Positions 33,427 to 42,575 of a DNA stretch of 64,000 nucleotides are shown piece by piece. Below the pieces are notes generated by a model. That model was not told the origin of the DNA and made no database searches. It saw only the letters and a list, made by a program, of their open reading frames with translations. A program made the translations under genes and the position numbers. This stretch comes from Xiheimicrobium sp052034585 (lineage in GTDB: Bacteria > Myxococcota > Myxococcia > Myxococcales > Myxococcaceae), in NCBI GenBank assembly GCA_052034585.1, contig JBPOIJ010000034.1, positions 1 to 64,000 of the forward strand, read 5' to 3'. Each line of letters opens with the position of its first letter. The stretch's first letter is position 1.

Positions 33427-33924
33427 ATGGCTCGCAGTCGAAAATGCCCTGACGAAGCCGCCGCCCAGTTTCCAGTCGGCACTCAGCGGCTCGGCAACGA
33501 CGGCCGGCTGTGGACGGTGACGCTCGGGAAGCACGGCCTTCGGTGGACGTATGGGCGACGCCGAAATCGCGCGCGCGCCAACACCAACCGGGCTTCGTCA
33601 CCTCGCGCCCGCCGCCCGCGACCGAGTCACCAGGCGCTCGCGCTCGAGTGGGTTCGCCTCCACCCACGCGGGCTGATGACGCTCGTGCGCGACGACGGGC
33701 TCGCGACGGTCCGCGCGCGTGCGCAGCTCCTCTCGCTCGTGCGCACCTTTCGTGACGGCTGGGAGGCCCTCACGAGCCGCAATCAAGATCTCTCCGAAGA
33801 ACGGCTCGCCGAGGAGTCCGATGCGCAGCTGCGCCGGCACCTCAGCGAGTACTCGAGTGAGTCGATGCGCGCGCTGCTCGCCGAACGCCTCGCCCAGCTG
33901 CTGGTTCGCGCCACGAGGCGGTAG
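33427..33924 (+). CDS. Small basic hypothetical protein
   Basis: A 165-aa protein I do not recognise. I chose the ATG at 33427 (MARSRKCPDEAAAQFPVGTQ). Residues ~15-42 look like a short beta-rich module (GTQRLGNDGRLWTVTLGKHGLRWTYG), resembling small SH3-like or DUF-type domains seen alone in bacteria. A stretch of Arg/Ala/Asn (about 43-66) follows. The remainder is helical and charged (EWVRLHPRGLMTLVRDDGLATVRARAQLL), with no signal peptide. Composition suggests a soluble, possibly nucleic-acid-binding protein. It lies 32 bases after the lipoprotein and converges on the next gene with a 10-base gap. Confidence 0.6.
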   Translation: MARSRKCPDEAAAQFPVGTQRLGNDGRLWTVTLGKHGLRWTYGRRRNRARANTNRASSPRARRPRPSHQALALEWVRLHPRGLMTLVRDDGLATVRARAQLLSLVRTFRDGWEALTSRNQDLSEERLAEESDAQLRRHLSEYSSESMRALLAERLAQLLVRATRR

Positions 33925-33934
33925 CGAATCGGAA

Positions 33935-35854
33935 TCAATCAGGGTCGCAGGGACCGTCGCAGGTCTGCGCGATGGTGCCGTCGCGGAAGAACTGGTCGAG
34001 CTGCCGAAGCACGGGGACGCGAACCCGCACGCCTTCGTGCACCGGCGTCGACATCGCGGGGAAGTCGGCCCGCCGATAGAAAGCGTCGGGGTCGCCCAGC
34101 TTGAAGTCGTGAATCTGGAGGCCGCTCGTCGCCGGAAAGTCCGTCTGCTCGAAGCCGTAGGGCACCACCGGCGTCGGCCGCAACACGGGCAGCCCGATGA
34201 GGCGCGCGTGCTGCCAGCTCCCCAAGTTCGGAACGGCCGCGTCCATCAACCCGACCTGCATGAGCACCCGCTTGTCGGGGTTGCCGGGCAGGGGCTTCGC
34301 GAGCAGGTGCACTGCGTAGGTGGCGGGGTCGACGCGATCGAGCGGCCGCTGGAGCATCGCCAACAACCGCTGCACCTCGAGCGGCTCGTCGACGCTGAAG
34401 GCGAGGAACTCGAAGAGCGTCTTGAACGCCTCGGCGCGCATCATCATCGTGGTGAGTCCACAGCCTCCGACCTCGAGCGCGATTCGCTGCGTCGTCGGGT
34501 TGAGCGCCGCCATCGTCCCTCCGAGGATGTGGCCCTGGCTGATGCCGATGAAGGCCTCGGCCTTCCCGGTGACGAACGGCTCGCCCGAGGAGCGTTGGAA
34601 CGCAGCGTCGCTCCCGAAGCTCTCGACCGCCCGAGTCACCACCAACCAGTTCGCCATCGCCTGGTGCACCCGATCGGTGAAGTGGGTCGCCTGGCTCAGC
34701 CGGTTCGTGAGCGCGTCGCCCACCACCGCGACGTCGGAGAAGTGCATGCCCCACCACTCGACGCCCACCATCGTGCGCCGGGTCTGAGCCGCGATGCCGC
34801 GTGCGCTCGAACTCTCGAGCTCTCCCAAGGTGCCGAAGGAGCCGTGCCCATAGAGCAACGACGGTGAGGGCCCCGCCGCGTCGAGCACCGTCTTGGGCAC
34901 GATGGCGACGAAGGGAATCTCGACCGTTCCGTCCTCCTTCACCTGCCCGTCGGGGTCACGGAGCAAGGTGCACCCGGCGAGCGCCTCGTTCGAGCAGAAC
35001 CTCGGGCCCGTCACCGTGCCTTTGATCAGCCTCGCGGTGTCTGGATAGGGCGCCTCGTCGAAGGAGCGAACGGTGACGTGCGGTGGGTGCGCGTCGAGCC
35101 AGGCAAGGGTGAGCGCTCGAACGCGAAAGAGATCTCTCGTCGCCCACTCGTGGCTGCCGGTGGTGAACTCCCAGGCGAGCTGGAGCTTCGAGCGCTCGAT
35201 GCCCATCGCACGAACGGCCGGCATGATTCGTTGCTCGAACGCGTCGCGGAGTCGATCGAACGCGGGATCGTTGGCGGTCAGCCCGTCGCGGAGCCGGCGA
35301 AACCCCTCCGGCGCAGGCGCGAGCGCACCACTCGTCTGCTTGGCGCCGTGAACGAGCACCACGTAGCGGCGGCGATCCTCGAGGCCAGCGAACGCGTGGA
35401 GCACGATGGCCTGTCGCGTCTTGTCCACCGCGCGGGGATCGAGATCGGCGAAGTGCGCGACCGGCTTCAGCGTCTCCGCGTCGACGAGCACGGTGTTCGA
35501 GGTGTCCTTCGAGAGGCTCGGCTCGCCTCCATCCTCGAGGCGCACGAAGCCCTCGGCCGAGAGCTCGACGCCGAGCGTCGCGACGATGGTGGGCACGGTG
35601 GAGAAGCCGTCGATGGGCACCTCGCTGGTGACGTCGAAGCGCTTGCCGTCCTTCGTGCGCGGCGCGACGTCGGAGGGAATGGTGACTCGAAACCCGCTCG
35701 GCTGCTTCTCGTCCACCACGCGGAAGAAGTCCGACGGGTAGGGGAGAATGCAGTCGGCGCCGGCGAGGAGCGGCTGACACCCACGCGGCAGCTCGAGCGG
35801 CTTCGGCGGAGGCGCGCAGCCCAACCCGAGGAAGATGATGAGAACTCGTCGCAC
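33935..35854 (-). CDS. Large lipoprotein with alpha/beta-hydrolase-like domain
   Basis: A 639-aa exported lipoprotein: signal MRRVLIIFLGLGCAPPP with Cys at residue 13. The N-terminal ~280 residues contain LPYPSDFFRV and FTTGSHEWATRDLFRVR; this pattern recalls bacterial virulence-type lipases with a beta-rich N-terminal domain. The second half has the oxyanion-type SLLYGHGSFGTLGE, a nucleophile elbow GISQGHILGG (GxSxG, Ser in the centre) and a late His in GLQIHDFKLGD. These fit an alpha/beta-hydrolase with esterase or lipase activity at the cell surface. Substrate unknown. It stands alone, convergent with the small gene at 33427; upstream, 81 bases separate it from the asparagine-synthase operon on the same strand. 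Confidence 0.78.
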   Translation of the reverse strand: MRRVLIIFLGLGCAPPPKPLELPRGCQPLLAGADCILPYPSDFFRVVDEKQPSGFRVTIPSDVAPRTKDGKRFDVTSEVPIDGFSTVPTIVATLGVELSAEGFVRLEDGGEPSLSKDTSNTVLVDAETLKPVAHFADLDPRAVDKTRQAIVLHAFAGLEDRRRYVVLVHGAKQTSGALAPAPEGFRRLRDGLTANDPAFDRLRDAFEQRIMPAVRAMGIERSKLQLAWEFTTGSHEWATRDLFRVRALTLAWLDAHPPHVTVRSFDEAPYPDTARLIKGTVTGPRFCSNEALAGCTLLRDPDGQVKEDGTVEIPFVAIVPKTVLDAAGPSPSLLYGHGSFGTLGELESSSARGIAAQTRRTMVGVEWWGMHFSDVAVVGDALTNRLSQATHFTDRVHQAMANWLVVTRAVESFGSDAAFQRSSGEPFVTGKAEAFIGISQGHILGGTMAALNPTTQRIALEVGGCGLTTMMMRAEAFKTLFEFLAFSVDEPLEVQRLLAMLQRPLDRVDPATYAVHLLAKPLPGNPDKRVLMQVGLMDAAVPNLGSWQHARLIGLPVLRPTPVVPYGFEQTDFPATSGLQIHDFKLGDPDAFYRRADFPAMSTPVHEGVRVRVPVLRQLDQFFRDGTIAQTCDGPCDPD

Positions 35855-35935
35855 CCAGCACTTCTACGCCCGAACGGCGCCTCGCGAAGAGCGGAGCGCC
35901 CCGGTGTCACCGAGCGGTGACCAAGGCTCGGCTTC

Positions 35936-37954
35936 TCAGAGCTTGACGACGACGGTCTTGAACGGCGGCCGCTTCGTCGACGGCGCTTCCTTGATGAACT
36001 GCTGGTGCACCAGCTGCGCCGAGAGAATGCCCACCACCGCCATGTTGTCGGTGTTGGAGAACTGCTCGTCGTTCGAGCGCGTCAGGCACTTCTTCCAGAG
36101 CTGGCCGACCGGGCCCGGCGCGAAGAGCCCCGAGTCCTTCAGCGCCTGCTCGCTCATCAGCTCGTCGACGTAGGCCGGGCGCCGCTCACCGATGAAGCTC
36201 AGCGCGTCGGGCGCGCGGTACGGCTGCTTGGGCCGCTCGAGGATCTCCTTGGTGACGAGGTCCTTCGCGACGCGCTTGAGCACGTGCTTCTCGTCGAGCA
36301 CCTTCAGCTTGTACGAAGCGGGCAGGCTGTTCGCGAGCGCCATCACCTCGCGGTCGAGGAACGGAAAGCGCCCTTCGACGCTGTTTCCCATCAGCATGCG
36401 GTCGCCCTGCGACGAGAGCAGGTAACCCGAGAGCAGCGTGCGCACCTCGAGGTACTGGTCCTGGGCGAGGAAGTTCCACGAGCCGAACTCTGGCGGCAGC
36501 GTCGCGAGGAAGCGGGCGCGCGCGTCGAAGCCCTGGAGCGCCGCCGCGACGTCGGGCGCGAAGAGCCGCTTGAGCGCGTGGGTGCCGCTCCAGCGTGGCT
36601 CGTGGGAAAAGCCCGGCTCCTTCGCGCGCTCGAGGCCGCGGCCAAAGAACTGGCGAGTGAGCGCCTGCTGCGAGACCGGCGAGCGGGTGAGGTACGGATA
36701 GAGCCGCTCGAGCAACCGCGCCCGCCACTTCGACTGTGGTTGCCGTGCCCAGAAGCGCCGCACGCGCGCCTCGCGGAACAAGTCGTACCCGGCGAGCATC
36801 TCGTCCGAGCCCTCGCCCGTCAGCACCACCTTGATGCCGGAGTCGTGCACCAACTTCGAGAGCAGGAACAACGGCGCCGGCGCGGTGCGGAGGATCGGCC
36901 GCTCGGTGTGACGAATCACCTTGGGGAAGACCTCGGCGATGTCTTGCCGGGAGACGACGACCTCGGCGTGCTCGGTGCCCAGCCGCTGCACCATGGCGCG
37001 TTGATAGGGCGTCTCGTCGTACTCGGCGTCGGCGAAGCGCAGCGAGAAGGTCTTGAAGCCCGACGGCTTCGCCCGGCTGGCGAGCGCGGCGACGACCGAG
37101 CTGTCGAGGCCTCCCGAGAGGTAGCTGCCCACCGGAACGTCGGCGCGCACCATGCGCAGCCGCGTCGCGTTCTCGAGCGCAGTGGAGAGCGCCTCGGTGG
37201 CCTCGGCGAGCGAACCGGAGAAGCGGTGCTGAGCGCCGAGCACGTCTGGCGCCGATCGAGTCTCGCTGCTCGGGTACATCGGCCGCCAGAAGGCGACGTC
37301 GTGCACGAAGCGCCCGTGCTGCCACACCGCGACGTGGCCCGGCTCGAGCTCACGAACGCCCTTGAAGATCGACTGCGGCGGCACCACCGTCCAGAAGGTG
37401 AAGGTCTCGTCGAGCCCGACCGGGTCGAGCTGCCGCGAGAAGCTCGGTGCGCCAGCGAAGAGCGCCTTCACCTCGCTCGCGAAGTAGAGCCGGCCCGCGT
37501 GCTCCATCACGAAGAGCGGCCGCACGCCGACACGATCGCGCGCGAGCACGAAGGTGTGCGTCTTGGAGTCCCACAGCGCGACGGCCCACTGCCCGTTCAT
37601 TCGCTCGAAGGCCGCCTCGCCCCACGCTTCCCAGGCGTGGACGATGACCTCGGTGTCGCTCTTGGTGCGGAACCGGTGGCCGAGCTGCTCCAGCTCGGCG
37701 CGCAGCTCGACGTAGTTGAAGATCTCTCCGTTGAACGAGATCCACAGGGTGCCGTCCTCGTTCGAGAGCGGCTGCTGCCCGGTGGAGAGGTCGATGATGG
37801 AGAGCCGTGAGTGCGCCAGCCCGGCGAAGCGATCGAGATAGAGCCCGAACTCGTCGGGGCCGCGGTGCTCGAGCGCACCGGCCATCACCTCGAGCGCGTC
37901 ACGAGACGGAGGCGCCGAGGCGTCGAGGTTGATGATGCCCGCGATGCCGCACAC
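35936..37954 (-). CDS. asnB: Asparagine synthase-like amidotransferase (glutamine-hydrolysing)
   Basis: A 672-aa two-domain amidotransferase. The N-terminal Ntn glutaminase domain starts MCGIAGI with catalytic Cys2 and has LEHRGPDEFG, LSIIDLSTGQQPL and SFNGEIFNYVELR. The C-terminal synthetase domain has the PP-loop SYLSGGLDSSVVAAL (about residues 275-285) and EGSDEMLAGYDLF. All key residues are present. In exopolysaccharide loci of exosortase-A type, a close relative is annotated as amidotransferase 1, so it may amidate a carboxyl group on a polysaccharide substituent or ACP-bound acid instead of making free asparagine (inference). The downstream position in an operon with ACP, methyltransferase, acyl-AMP ligase and NAD synthetase (6-base gap after the ACP) supports a dedicated role. 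Confidence 0.92.
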   Translation of the reverse strand: MCGIAGIINLDASAPPSRDALEVMAGALEHRGPDEFGLYLDRFAGLAHSRLSIIDLSTGQQPLSNEDGTLWISFNGEIFNYVELRAELEQLGHRFRTKSDTEVIVHAWEAWGEAAFERMNGQWAVALWDSKTHTFVLARDRVGVRPLFVMEHAGRLYFASEVKALFAGAPSFSRQLDPVGLDETFTFWTVVPPQSIFKGVRELEPGHVAVWQHGRFVHDVAFWRPMYPSSETRSAPDVLGAQHRFSGSLAEATEALSTALENATRLRMVRADVPVGSYLSGGLDSSVVAALASRAKPSGFKTFSLRFADAEYDETPYQRAMVQRLGTEHAEVVVSRQDIAEVFPKVIRHTERPILRTAPAPLFLLSKLVHDSGIKVVLTGEGSDEMLAGYDLFREARVRRFWARQPQSKWRARLLERLYPYLTRSPVSQQALTRQFFGRGLERAKEPGFSHEPRWSGTHALKRLFAPDVAAALQGFDARARFLATLPPEFGSWNFLAQDQYLEVRTLLSGYLLSSQGDRMLMGNSVEGRFPFLDREVMALANSLPASYKLKVLDEKHVLKRVAKDLVTKEILERPKQPYRAPDALSFIGERRPAYVDELMSEQALKDSGLFAPGPVGQLWKKCLTRSNDEQFSNTDNMAVVGILSAQLVHQQFIKEAPSTKRPPFKTVVVKL

Positions 37955-37960
37955 GGGAAC

Positions 37961-38206
37961 TCAGCCCTTCTTCTTCTGCACGAAGGCGACGATGTGGTTC
38001 ACCGCGTCGAGGTTCTCGGGGACCATCTCGGCGTCGTCGACGGTGACGCCGAACTCGCTCTCGATGAAGTTGATGACCTCGAGCACGCCGGTCGAGTCCA
38101 CGATGCCGGCGTCGAGCAGCGACGCCTCGTCCTTCAGGCTCGAGGCATCGGCGACGTAGAAGTTCGAGACGATGAACTGCCGAACCTTTTCCTTGATGTC
38201 TGACAT
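37961..38206 (-). CDS. Acyl carrier protein
   Basis: An 81-aa acyl/peptidyl carrier protein. The phosphopantetheine attachment site is Ser38 in GIVDSTGVLEVINFIE (DST in place of the common DSL), with a typical four-helix, acidic pattern and the helix III block FGVTVDDAEMVPENLDAVNHIVAFV. The DST motif is characteristic of carrier proteins in dedicated tailoring pathways rather than fatty-acid synthesis (from memory). It sits 12 bases downstream of the methyltransferase and 6 bases upstream of the amidotransferase. The acyl-AMP ligase of the same operon is the obvious loader. Confidence 0.93.
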   Translation of the reverse strand: MSDIKEKVRQFIVSNFYVADASSLKDEASLLDAGIVDSTGVLEVINFIESEFGVTVDDAEMVPENLDAVNHIVAFVQKKKG

Positions 38207-38218
38207 TGAAATGCTCCG

Positions 38219-38902
38219 TTATTTCTTCCGCGCCACGACGACTCGCGGCGCACCTTCGTGATTGTTGGCAAACCTGACGTCTTCGTAGGCCTTCGCGCGC
38301 TGGAAGAGCGCCGACATCTGCCGCTCCTGCCCCAGCCCGAACTCGAAGAGGAGATACCCGCGCGGCTTGAGCAGGGCGAGCGCTTCTTTGATGACCCGCT
38401 GGTGAATCGACAGCCCATACGGCCCGCCGTCGAAGGCCTCTCGCGGCTCGTGGTCGAGCAGGGTCGCGCTGTCGGCGGCCAGGCGCCCAGTCGAGATGTA
38501 GGGCGGGTTGCAGACGATGACGTCGATGGACTCGGCGGCGACGTGCGGCGCGAGCGGCGCGAACAGATCGCCCTGGTGCACGCTGACCCGCTCCGAGAGC
38601 CCGAGGTGGGTCACGTTGCGCGACGCCAACTCGAAGCAGCCATCGGTGAGATCGCTCGCGAAGACCCGCGAGGTCGGCACGTGATGCGCGATGGCGCAGG
38701 CGAGGTTCCCCGAGCCGCAGCACACGTCGATGACGACCGGCCGCTCACCGGCCTGGCGAACGAGCGCGACGGCTTCCTTCGCGAGCAGCTCGGTCTCGCG
38801 CCGCGGCACGAGGGCGCCCTTCGAGACGAGCAGCGTCAGCCCCATGAAGCTGTAGGTGCCGCGCTCGTAGACGACCTGCACGTCCGGCTGTTCTTCGCTC
38901 AT
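38219..38902 (-). CDS. PrmC/HemK-like SAM-dependent methyltransferase
   Basis: Class I Rossmann methyltransferase of 227 aa. Motif I is VIDVCCGSGNLACAIA, the acidic motif II is FASDLTDG, and the catalytic NPPY motif appears as DVIVCNPPYIS, as in enzymes that methylate planar amide or amino nitrogens (PrmC glutamine, N6-adenine). LVPRRETELLAKEA matches the PrmC substrate loop. The operon context suggests its target is a carrier-bound or small-molecule amide rather than release factors, though a release-factor methyltransferase cannot be excluded. I chose ATG at 38902, which overlaps the ligase stop by 4 bases; a start at 39010 would lie inside the ligase gene. Confidence 0.85.
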   Translation of the reverse strand: MSEEQPDVQVVYERGTYSFMGLTLLVSKGALVPRRETELLAKEAVALVRQAGERPVVIDVCCGSGNLACAIAHHVPTSRVFASDLTDGCFELASRNVTHLGLSERVSVHQGDLFAPLAPHVAAESIDVIVCNPPYISTGRLAADSATLLDHEPREAFDGGPYGLSIHQRVIKEALALLKPRGYLLFEFGLGQERQMSALFQRAKAYEDVRFANNHEGAPRVVVARKK

Positions 38903-40530
38903 CGCTCGGCGAGCCCCGTCTTCTTGATCTTCCCCGTCGTCGTCTTCGGCAGCTCGTCGAGGAAGGCGACGTGCTTGGGCACCATGAAGTTCTCGAGCCG
39001 CTTCTGGCACTCCTTCATGATGTCCTTGTCCGTCATGGTGACGCCCTTCTCGAGCACCACGAAGGCCTTCACCGCCTGGCCGAGGATCTCGTCGGGCACG
39101 CCCACCACCGCGACCTCCTTCACCCCGGGGATGTTGGTGATGGCGCCTTCGACTTCCTTCGGGGCGACCTTCTCACCGCGCGACTTGATGATGTCGTCGG
39201 AGCGGCCCACGAAATAGAGGTAGCCCTCTTCGTCGAGGCGGCAGAGGTCGCCGGTGTGCAGCACGAACTCGCCCGGCACCGGCCCTGGCTTGAGCTTCTC
39301 GGCCGTCGCTTCCGGCTTCTCCCAGTAGCCCTTCATCACCGTGGCGCCGCGAATGACGAGCTGCCCCGTCACGTTCGGGCCGACCTTCTGGCCGTTCTCG
39401 TCCACGATCCACAGCTCGGTGTCGGGGATCGCGAGGCCGACGCTGGTCGGCTTCCGGTCGATGTCCTTCGGAGGCAGATATGTACAGCGTTTGCACTCCG
39501 TCAAACCATACATCGAATAGATGCGCGCCGTCGGGAAGAGCTCGCGCAACATGGTGATGTGTTTGACCGGCAGCGCGGCGGCCGTGTTGGTGACGAAGGC
39601 GATCGACGAGAGGTCGAAGTCCTTCAGGTTCTTCATCTCGGCGAGCACCGCGTAGATGGTGGGCACGCCGGGAAAGCCGCTCACCTTCTCTTCCGCCATC
39701 ACCTTCAGCACTTGGGCGGGGAAGGCGAAGCTGCGCTCGAGCACCAGCCGGCCGCCGACGCGGAACGTCATGATGAGCTGGTACAGCCCATAGTCGAACG
39801 CGAGCGGGAGCACCCCGAGCACCACGTCGTGCTCCTTCATCTCCAGGTACGTCGAGATGCTGGTGCCCGCGGTGAGCATGTTGCGATGGGTCAACATCAC
39901 GCCCTTCGGGTCGCCGGTGCTGCCCGAGGTGTAGATGATGGCGGCGAGGTCGTTGTCGATGCAGCGGCGGCCCGGCGGGCCGTGCTTCACGTGGGCGAAG
40001 TTGGCGCCCTTCTCGGCGGCAGCGGCTCCCCGGCCGATCGCGCTCGACCAGGCCTCGGGGTTCTTCACCGCGCCGAGCTTGGCCGCGTCGAAGGCGCCGC
40101 TGACGATGGTGCGCACGAGGTGCGGCGTCTTCGGCGCGCATTCGTTGAACACGGCCCCGAGGTGCATGTCGCTGATGAGCACCTTCGCGCGGCAATCATT
40201 CAAGTAATAGGTGAGCTTGTCGGCCTTGGTGAGCGGGTTGATGATGCTGACGATCGCGTTGGCCTTGAGCACCGCCCAGAAGCTGACGACGGTCTCGACG
40301 GTGTTGTCGGCGAAGATGACGACGCGGTCGCTCCGCTCGACGCCCGACTCGACCAGCGCGTGAGCCAGCGCGTTGGCCTGACGGTCGATCTCTCCGTAGG
40401 TGACTCGAGTGCCCTTGCACACGAGCGCGACCTTCTCGGGCAACCGGGCGGCGGTCGTCTCGAGGAAGTCGTGGAGCAACGGGGTGGCGAGGCGGTGGAG
40501 CGCAGGGGGCGGAGCGAACGTCGTGGTCAT
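38899..40530 (-). CDS. Acyl-CoA/acyl-ACP ligase (AMP-forming)
   Basis: ANL-superfamily adenylating enzyme of 543 aa. Core motifs: A3 P-loop IIYTSGSTGDPKGVMLTHRN (about residues 196-215), A5 YSMYGLTECKRC, A7/A8 YLYFVGRSDDIIKSRGEKVAPKEVE, and A10 PKTTTGKIKKTG with the catalytic Lys near the C-terminus. It activates a carboxylic acid as the acyl-AMP. The carrier protein downstream is the likely acceptor. It resembles the acyl-CoA ligase (AMP-forming) of exosortase-A-associated exopolysaccharide clusters. The start ATG at 40530 has a gaggaa ribosome site and lies 25 bases after the NAD synthetase stop. Substrate not readable from sequence. Confidence 0.92.
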   Translation of the reverse strand: MTTTFAPPPALHRLATPLLHDFLETTAARLPEKVALVCKGTRVTYGEIDRQANALAHALVESGVERSDRVVIFADNTVETVVSFWAVLKANAIVSIINPLTKADKLTYYLNDCRAKVLISDMHLGAVFNECAPKTPHLVRTIVSGAFDAAKLGAVKNPEAWSSAIGRGAAAAEKGANFAHVKHGPPGRRCIDNDLAAIIYTSGSTGDPKGVMLTHRNMLTAGTSISTYLEMKEHDVVLGVLPLAFDYGLYQLIMTFRVGGRLVLERSFAFPAQVLKVMAEEKVSGFPGVPTIYAVLAEMKNLKDFDLSSIAFVTNTAAALPVKHITMLRELFPTARIYSMYGLTECKRCTYLPPKDIDRKPTSVGLAIPDTELWIVDENGQKVGPNVTGQLVIRGATVMKGYWEKPEATAEKLKPGPVPGEFVLHTGDLCRLDEEGYLYFVGRSDDIIKSRGEKVAPKEVEGAITNIPGVKEVAVVGVPDEILGQAVKAFVVLEKGVTMTDKDIMKECQKRLENFMVPKHVAFLDELPKTTTGKIKKTGLAER

Positions 40531-40555
40531 GCGGGTTCCTCGAGGAGAGCGAGCG

Positions 40556-41554
40556 TCAGAGCTCGTGCGTTTCGTGGAAGATGGGTTCGACCAACAGCGG
40601 CGGCAGGTGGCCGTAGCGGGTCGCGCGGCGCTTGGAGGCGATGTCCTTGAAGACGCGCTCCACCTGGTCGGGCTTGAGGCCGATGGTGGCAGCGACCTCC
40701 GCGGCCGGCACCTGGTGGTTCACCGCCCAGAGGCAGAGGTCCATGCGGTCGTACGGCAACGCGAAGTAGAACTCTTCCTGCGTCTGCGGCAGCGAGTAGG
40801 TGTCGGTGGTGGGCGGGCGGGAGCGGATCTCGGCGGGCACTCCGAGCGTCTCGGCGAGCGCGTAGACCTGCGTCTTGTACAGATGTGCAATCGGCTTGAT
40901 GTCGGCGGTGCCGTCACCCTGCTTCACGAAGAAGCCCTGGTCGTACTCGAGGCGGTTCGGCGTGCCCACCACGGCGTAGTTGAGCCGGTCGGCGTGGTAG
41001 TACTCGACCATCTTTCGCACGCGCTGCTTGTAGTTCGTCGCCGCCACCAACTGCAGATACGAGGTGAGCGGCATGCGGGCGGTCTCGAGCTCGCCCGTCG
41101 GAGACTGCACGGTGAGCGAGAACACGTTGAGCCGATCGGAGTCGACGAGCGACGGCAGGGTGATCTTCGACTTCCAGCCCTTGCCGTACTTGGGGAACAC
41201 CTCGCGAATCGCCTCGTCCTGGCGCGCGTAGCAGCCGGCGCCTTCGAGCGCCGACGCGATGGACTCGGTGATGGCCTGAATGCCCAGCGACTTGGCGAGC
41301 AGCTGGCCGAGCTCGAGCGACTCCGAGGCCGAGTGGTGTTCGGGCATGAAGACCCCGAAGACCTTGTCGGGCCCGAGCGCCTTGACCGCGAGCGCCGCGC
41401 AGACCGACGAGTCGATTCCCCCCGACAGGCCGATCACCACGCCCCGCTTCTTCAGCGTTCCCATCACGCTCGCCTTGAACCAGGCGGTGATGCGGGCGAC
41501 CTCGGCGGGGCGATCGAGGTTCAGCACGTCTTTCGAGAAGGGCATCACGCCCAT
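40556..41554 (-). CDS. nadE: NH3-dependent NAD+ synthetase
   Basis: A 332-aa N-type ATP pyrophosphatase of the NadE family. The PP-loop is GVVIGLSGGIDSSVCAALA (about residues 38-55). The family C-terminal block is GTPNRLEYDQGFFVKQGDGTADIKPIAHLYKTQVYALAETLGVP, followed by IRSRPPTTDTYSLPQTQEEFYF. No N-terminal glutaminase/nitrilase domain is present, so it uses ammonia or ammonia delivered by a partner. The start is uncertain among 41581 (GTG), 41554 and 41545; I used the ATG at 41554. It is the first gene of the operon with ligase, methyltransferase, ACP and AsnB-like amidotransferase. A NadE-like protein there may amidate a pathway intermediate instead of making NAD (inference). Confidence 0.88.
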   Translation of the reverse strand: MGVMPFSKDVLNLDRPAEVARITAWFKASVMGTLKKRGVVIGLSGGIDSSVCAALAVKALGPDKVFGVFMPEHHSASESLELGQLLAKSLGIQAITESIASALEGAGCYARQDEAIREVFPKYGKGWKSKITLPSLVDSDRLNVFSLTVQSPTGELETARMPLTSYLQLVAATNYKQRVRKMVEYYHADRLNYAVVGTPNRLEYDQGFFVKQGDGTADIKPIAHLYKTQVYALAETLGVPAEIRSRPPTTDTYSLPQTQEEFYFALPYDRMDLCLWAVNHQVPAAEVAATIGLKPDQVERVFKDIASKRRATRYGHLPPLLVEPIFHETHEL

Positions 41555-41621
41555 GTTCGCCCGAGTGCCCAACCAACGCACGAGGTTTCACTGACGGCGG
41601 ACGACCTGCTCAGCGACCGCC

Positions 41622-42530
41622 TCAGCGCACCTCGGCGATGGCCTTCTCGCTCAGCTGCCACACCGTCTCGACGAGCTGCGCGTCTTCCCCCGCCTTGCTC
41701 GGCGGCGTGACGGCGCAATCGGCGAGGTACGCCCCCGACTGCCCTGTCAGCGACGGCGAGGTGGCTGCGAAGACCGAGGTCGCCGCGCCCTGAGGCACGC
41801 TCTTCATGAAGAGCCCGCCGACCGCGCGGAAGATGACGCCCTGGAGCCCCATGCTCCGGCTCAGGTTCGTGTTGATGACGCCGGGGTGAATCGAGAACGC
41901 CTCCACGCCCTTCGGCAGCCGCTTCGCGAGGCCCTTCACGAAGAGCACGTTGGCGAGCTTCGAATCTCCATAGGCGTCGAACGGCGAGTACGCGGTCGGC
42001 TTCTTCTCGAGCGCCGCGATGAGCCGTCGACCGTCACCGCGGGCGTGGAGCGTGCTCGAGAGGGTCACGATGCGCGCGGGCGCAGACCTCTCGAGCACCG
42101 GCAACAACGCGGTGGTGAGCGCGAAGTGCCCCAGGTGGTTGGTGCCGACCTGCAGCTCGAAGCCCTGCGAGGTCTGCCCCTGCGGCGTCGCCATGATGCC
42201 CGCGTTGTTCACCAGCAGCTGGAGCGGCTTGCCCGAGTCCACCCAGCGCTTCGCGAAGGCGCGCACCGAGGCGAGGTCACCCAAGTCGAGCGCCTCGACG
42301 CTCAGCCTCCCGGCGGTGGGTGGGAGCTGGGTTCGAAGCTGGGCGGCGACCTCTTCGCCGGACTTCACGTTGCGCACCGCGAGGGTGACGTCGGCTCCAG
42401 CGAGGGCGAGCACGCGGGCGGTCTCGATGCCGATGCCGGAAGACGCGCCGGTGACGATGGCCGTCTTGCCAGTGAGCGACTGGCCCTGCAGCGCCTGCTC
42501 TGCGGTGGTCTTCTTTCCGAGGGAGGTCAT
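41622..42530 (-). CDS. Short-chain dehydrogenase/reductase
   Basis: Rossmann-fold SDR of 302 aa, closest by eye to the WW-domain oxidoreductase/retinol-dehydrogenase-like group. Cofactor motif TGASSGIGIETA near residue 26, NNAGIMATP, and catalytic YGDSK (the YxxxK pair) with SSTLHARGD supplying the Ser region. An ALAVRNVKSGEE-type motif after the second strand suggests NADP(H). The N-terminal ~17 residues precede the fold (MTSLGKKTTAEQALQG). The start is ATG at 42530 with a gggaggtc site. It is alone: upstream is a divergent gene and downstream the NAD synthetase operon. Substrate unknown. Confidence 0.9.
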   Translation of the reverse strand: MTSLGKKTTAEQALQGQSLTGKTAIVTGASSGIGIETARVLALAGADVTLAVRNVKSGEEVAAQLRTQLPPTAGRLSVEALDLGDLASVRAFAKRWVDSGKPLQLLVNNAGIMATPQGQTSQGFELQVGTNHLGHFALTTALLPVLERSAPARIVTLSSTLHARGDGRRLIAALEKKPTAYSPFDAYGDSKLANVLFVKGLAKRLPKGVEAFSIHPGVINTNLSRSMGLQGVIFRAVGGLFMKSVPQGAATSVFAATSPSLTGQSGAYLADCAVTPPSKAGEDAQLVETVWQLSEKAIAEVR

Positions 42531-42575
42531 GCGCGCCACTGTGCAGAGGCCGACGCGGCGACACCATGAAGAAGT

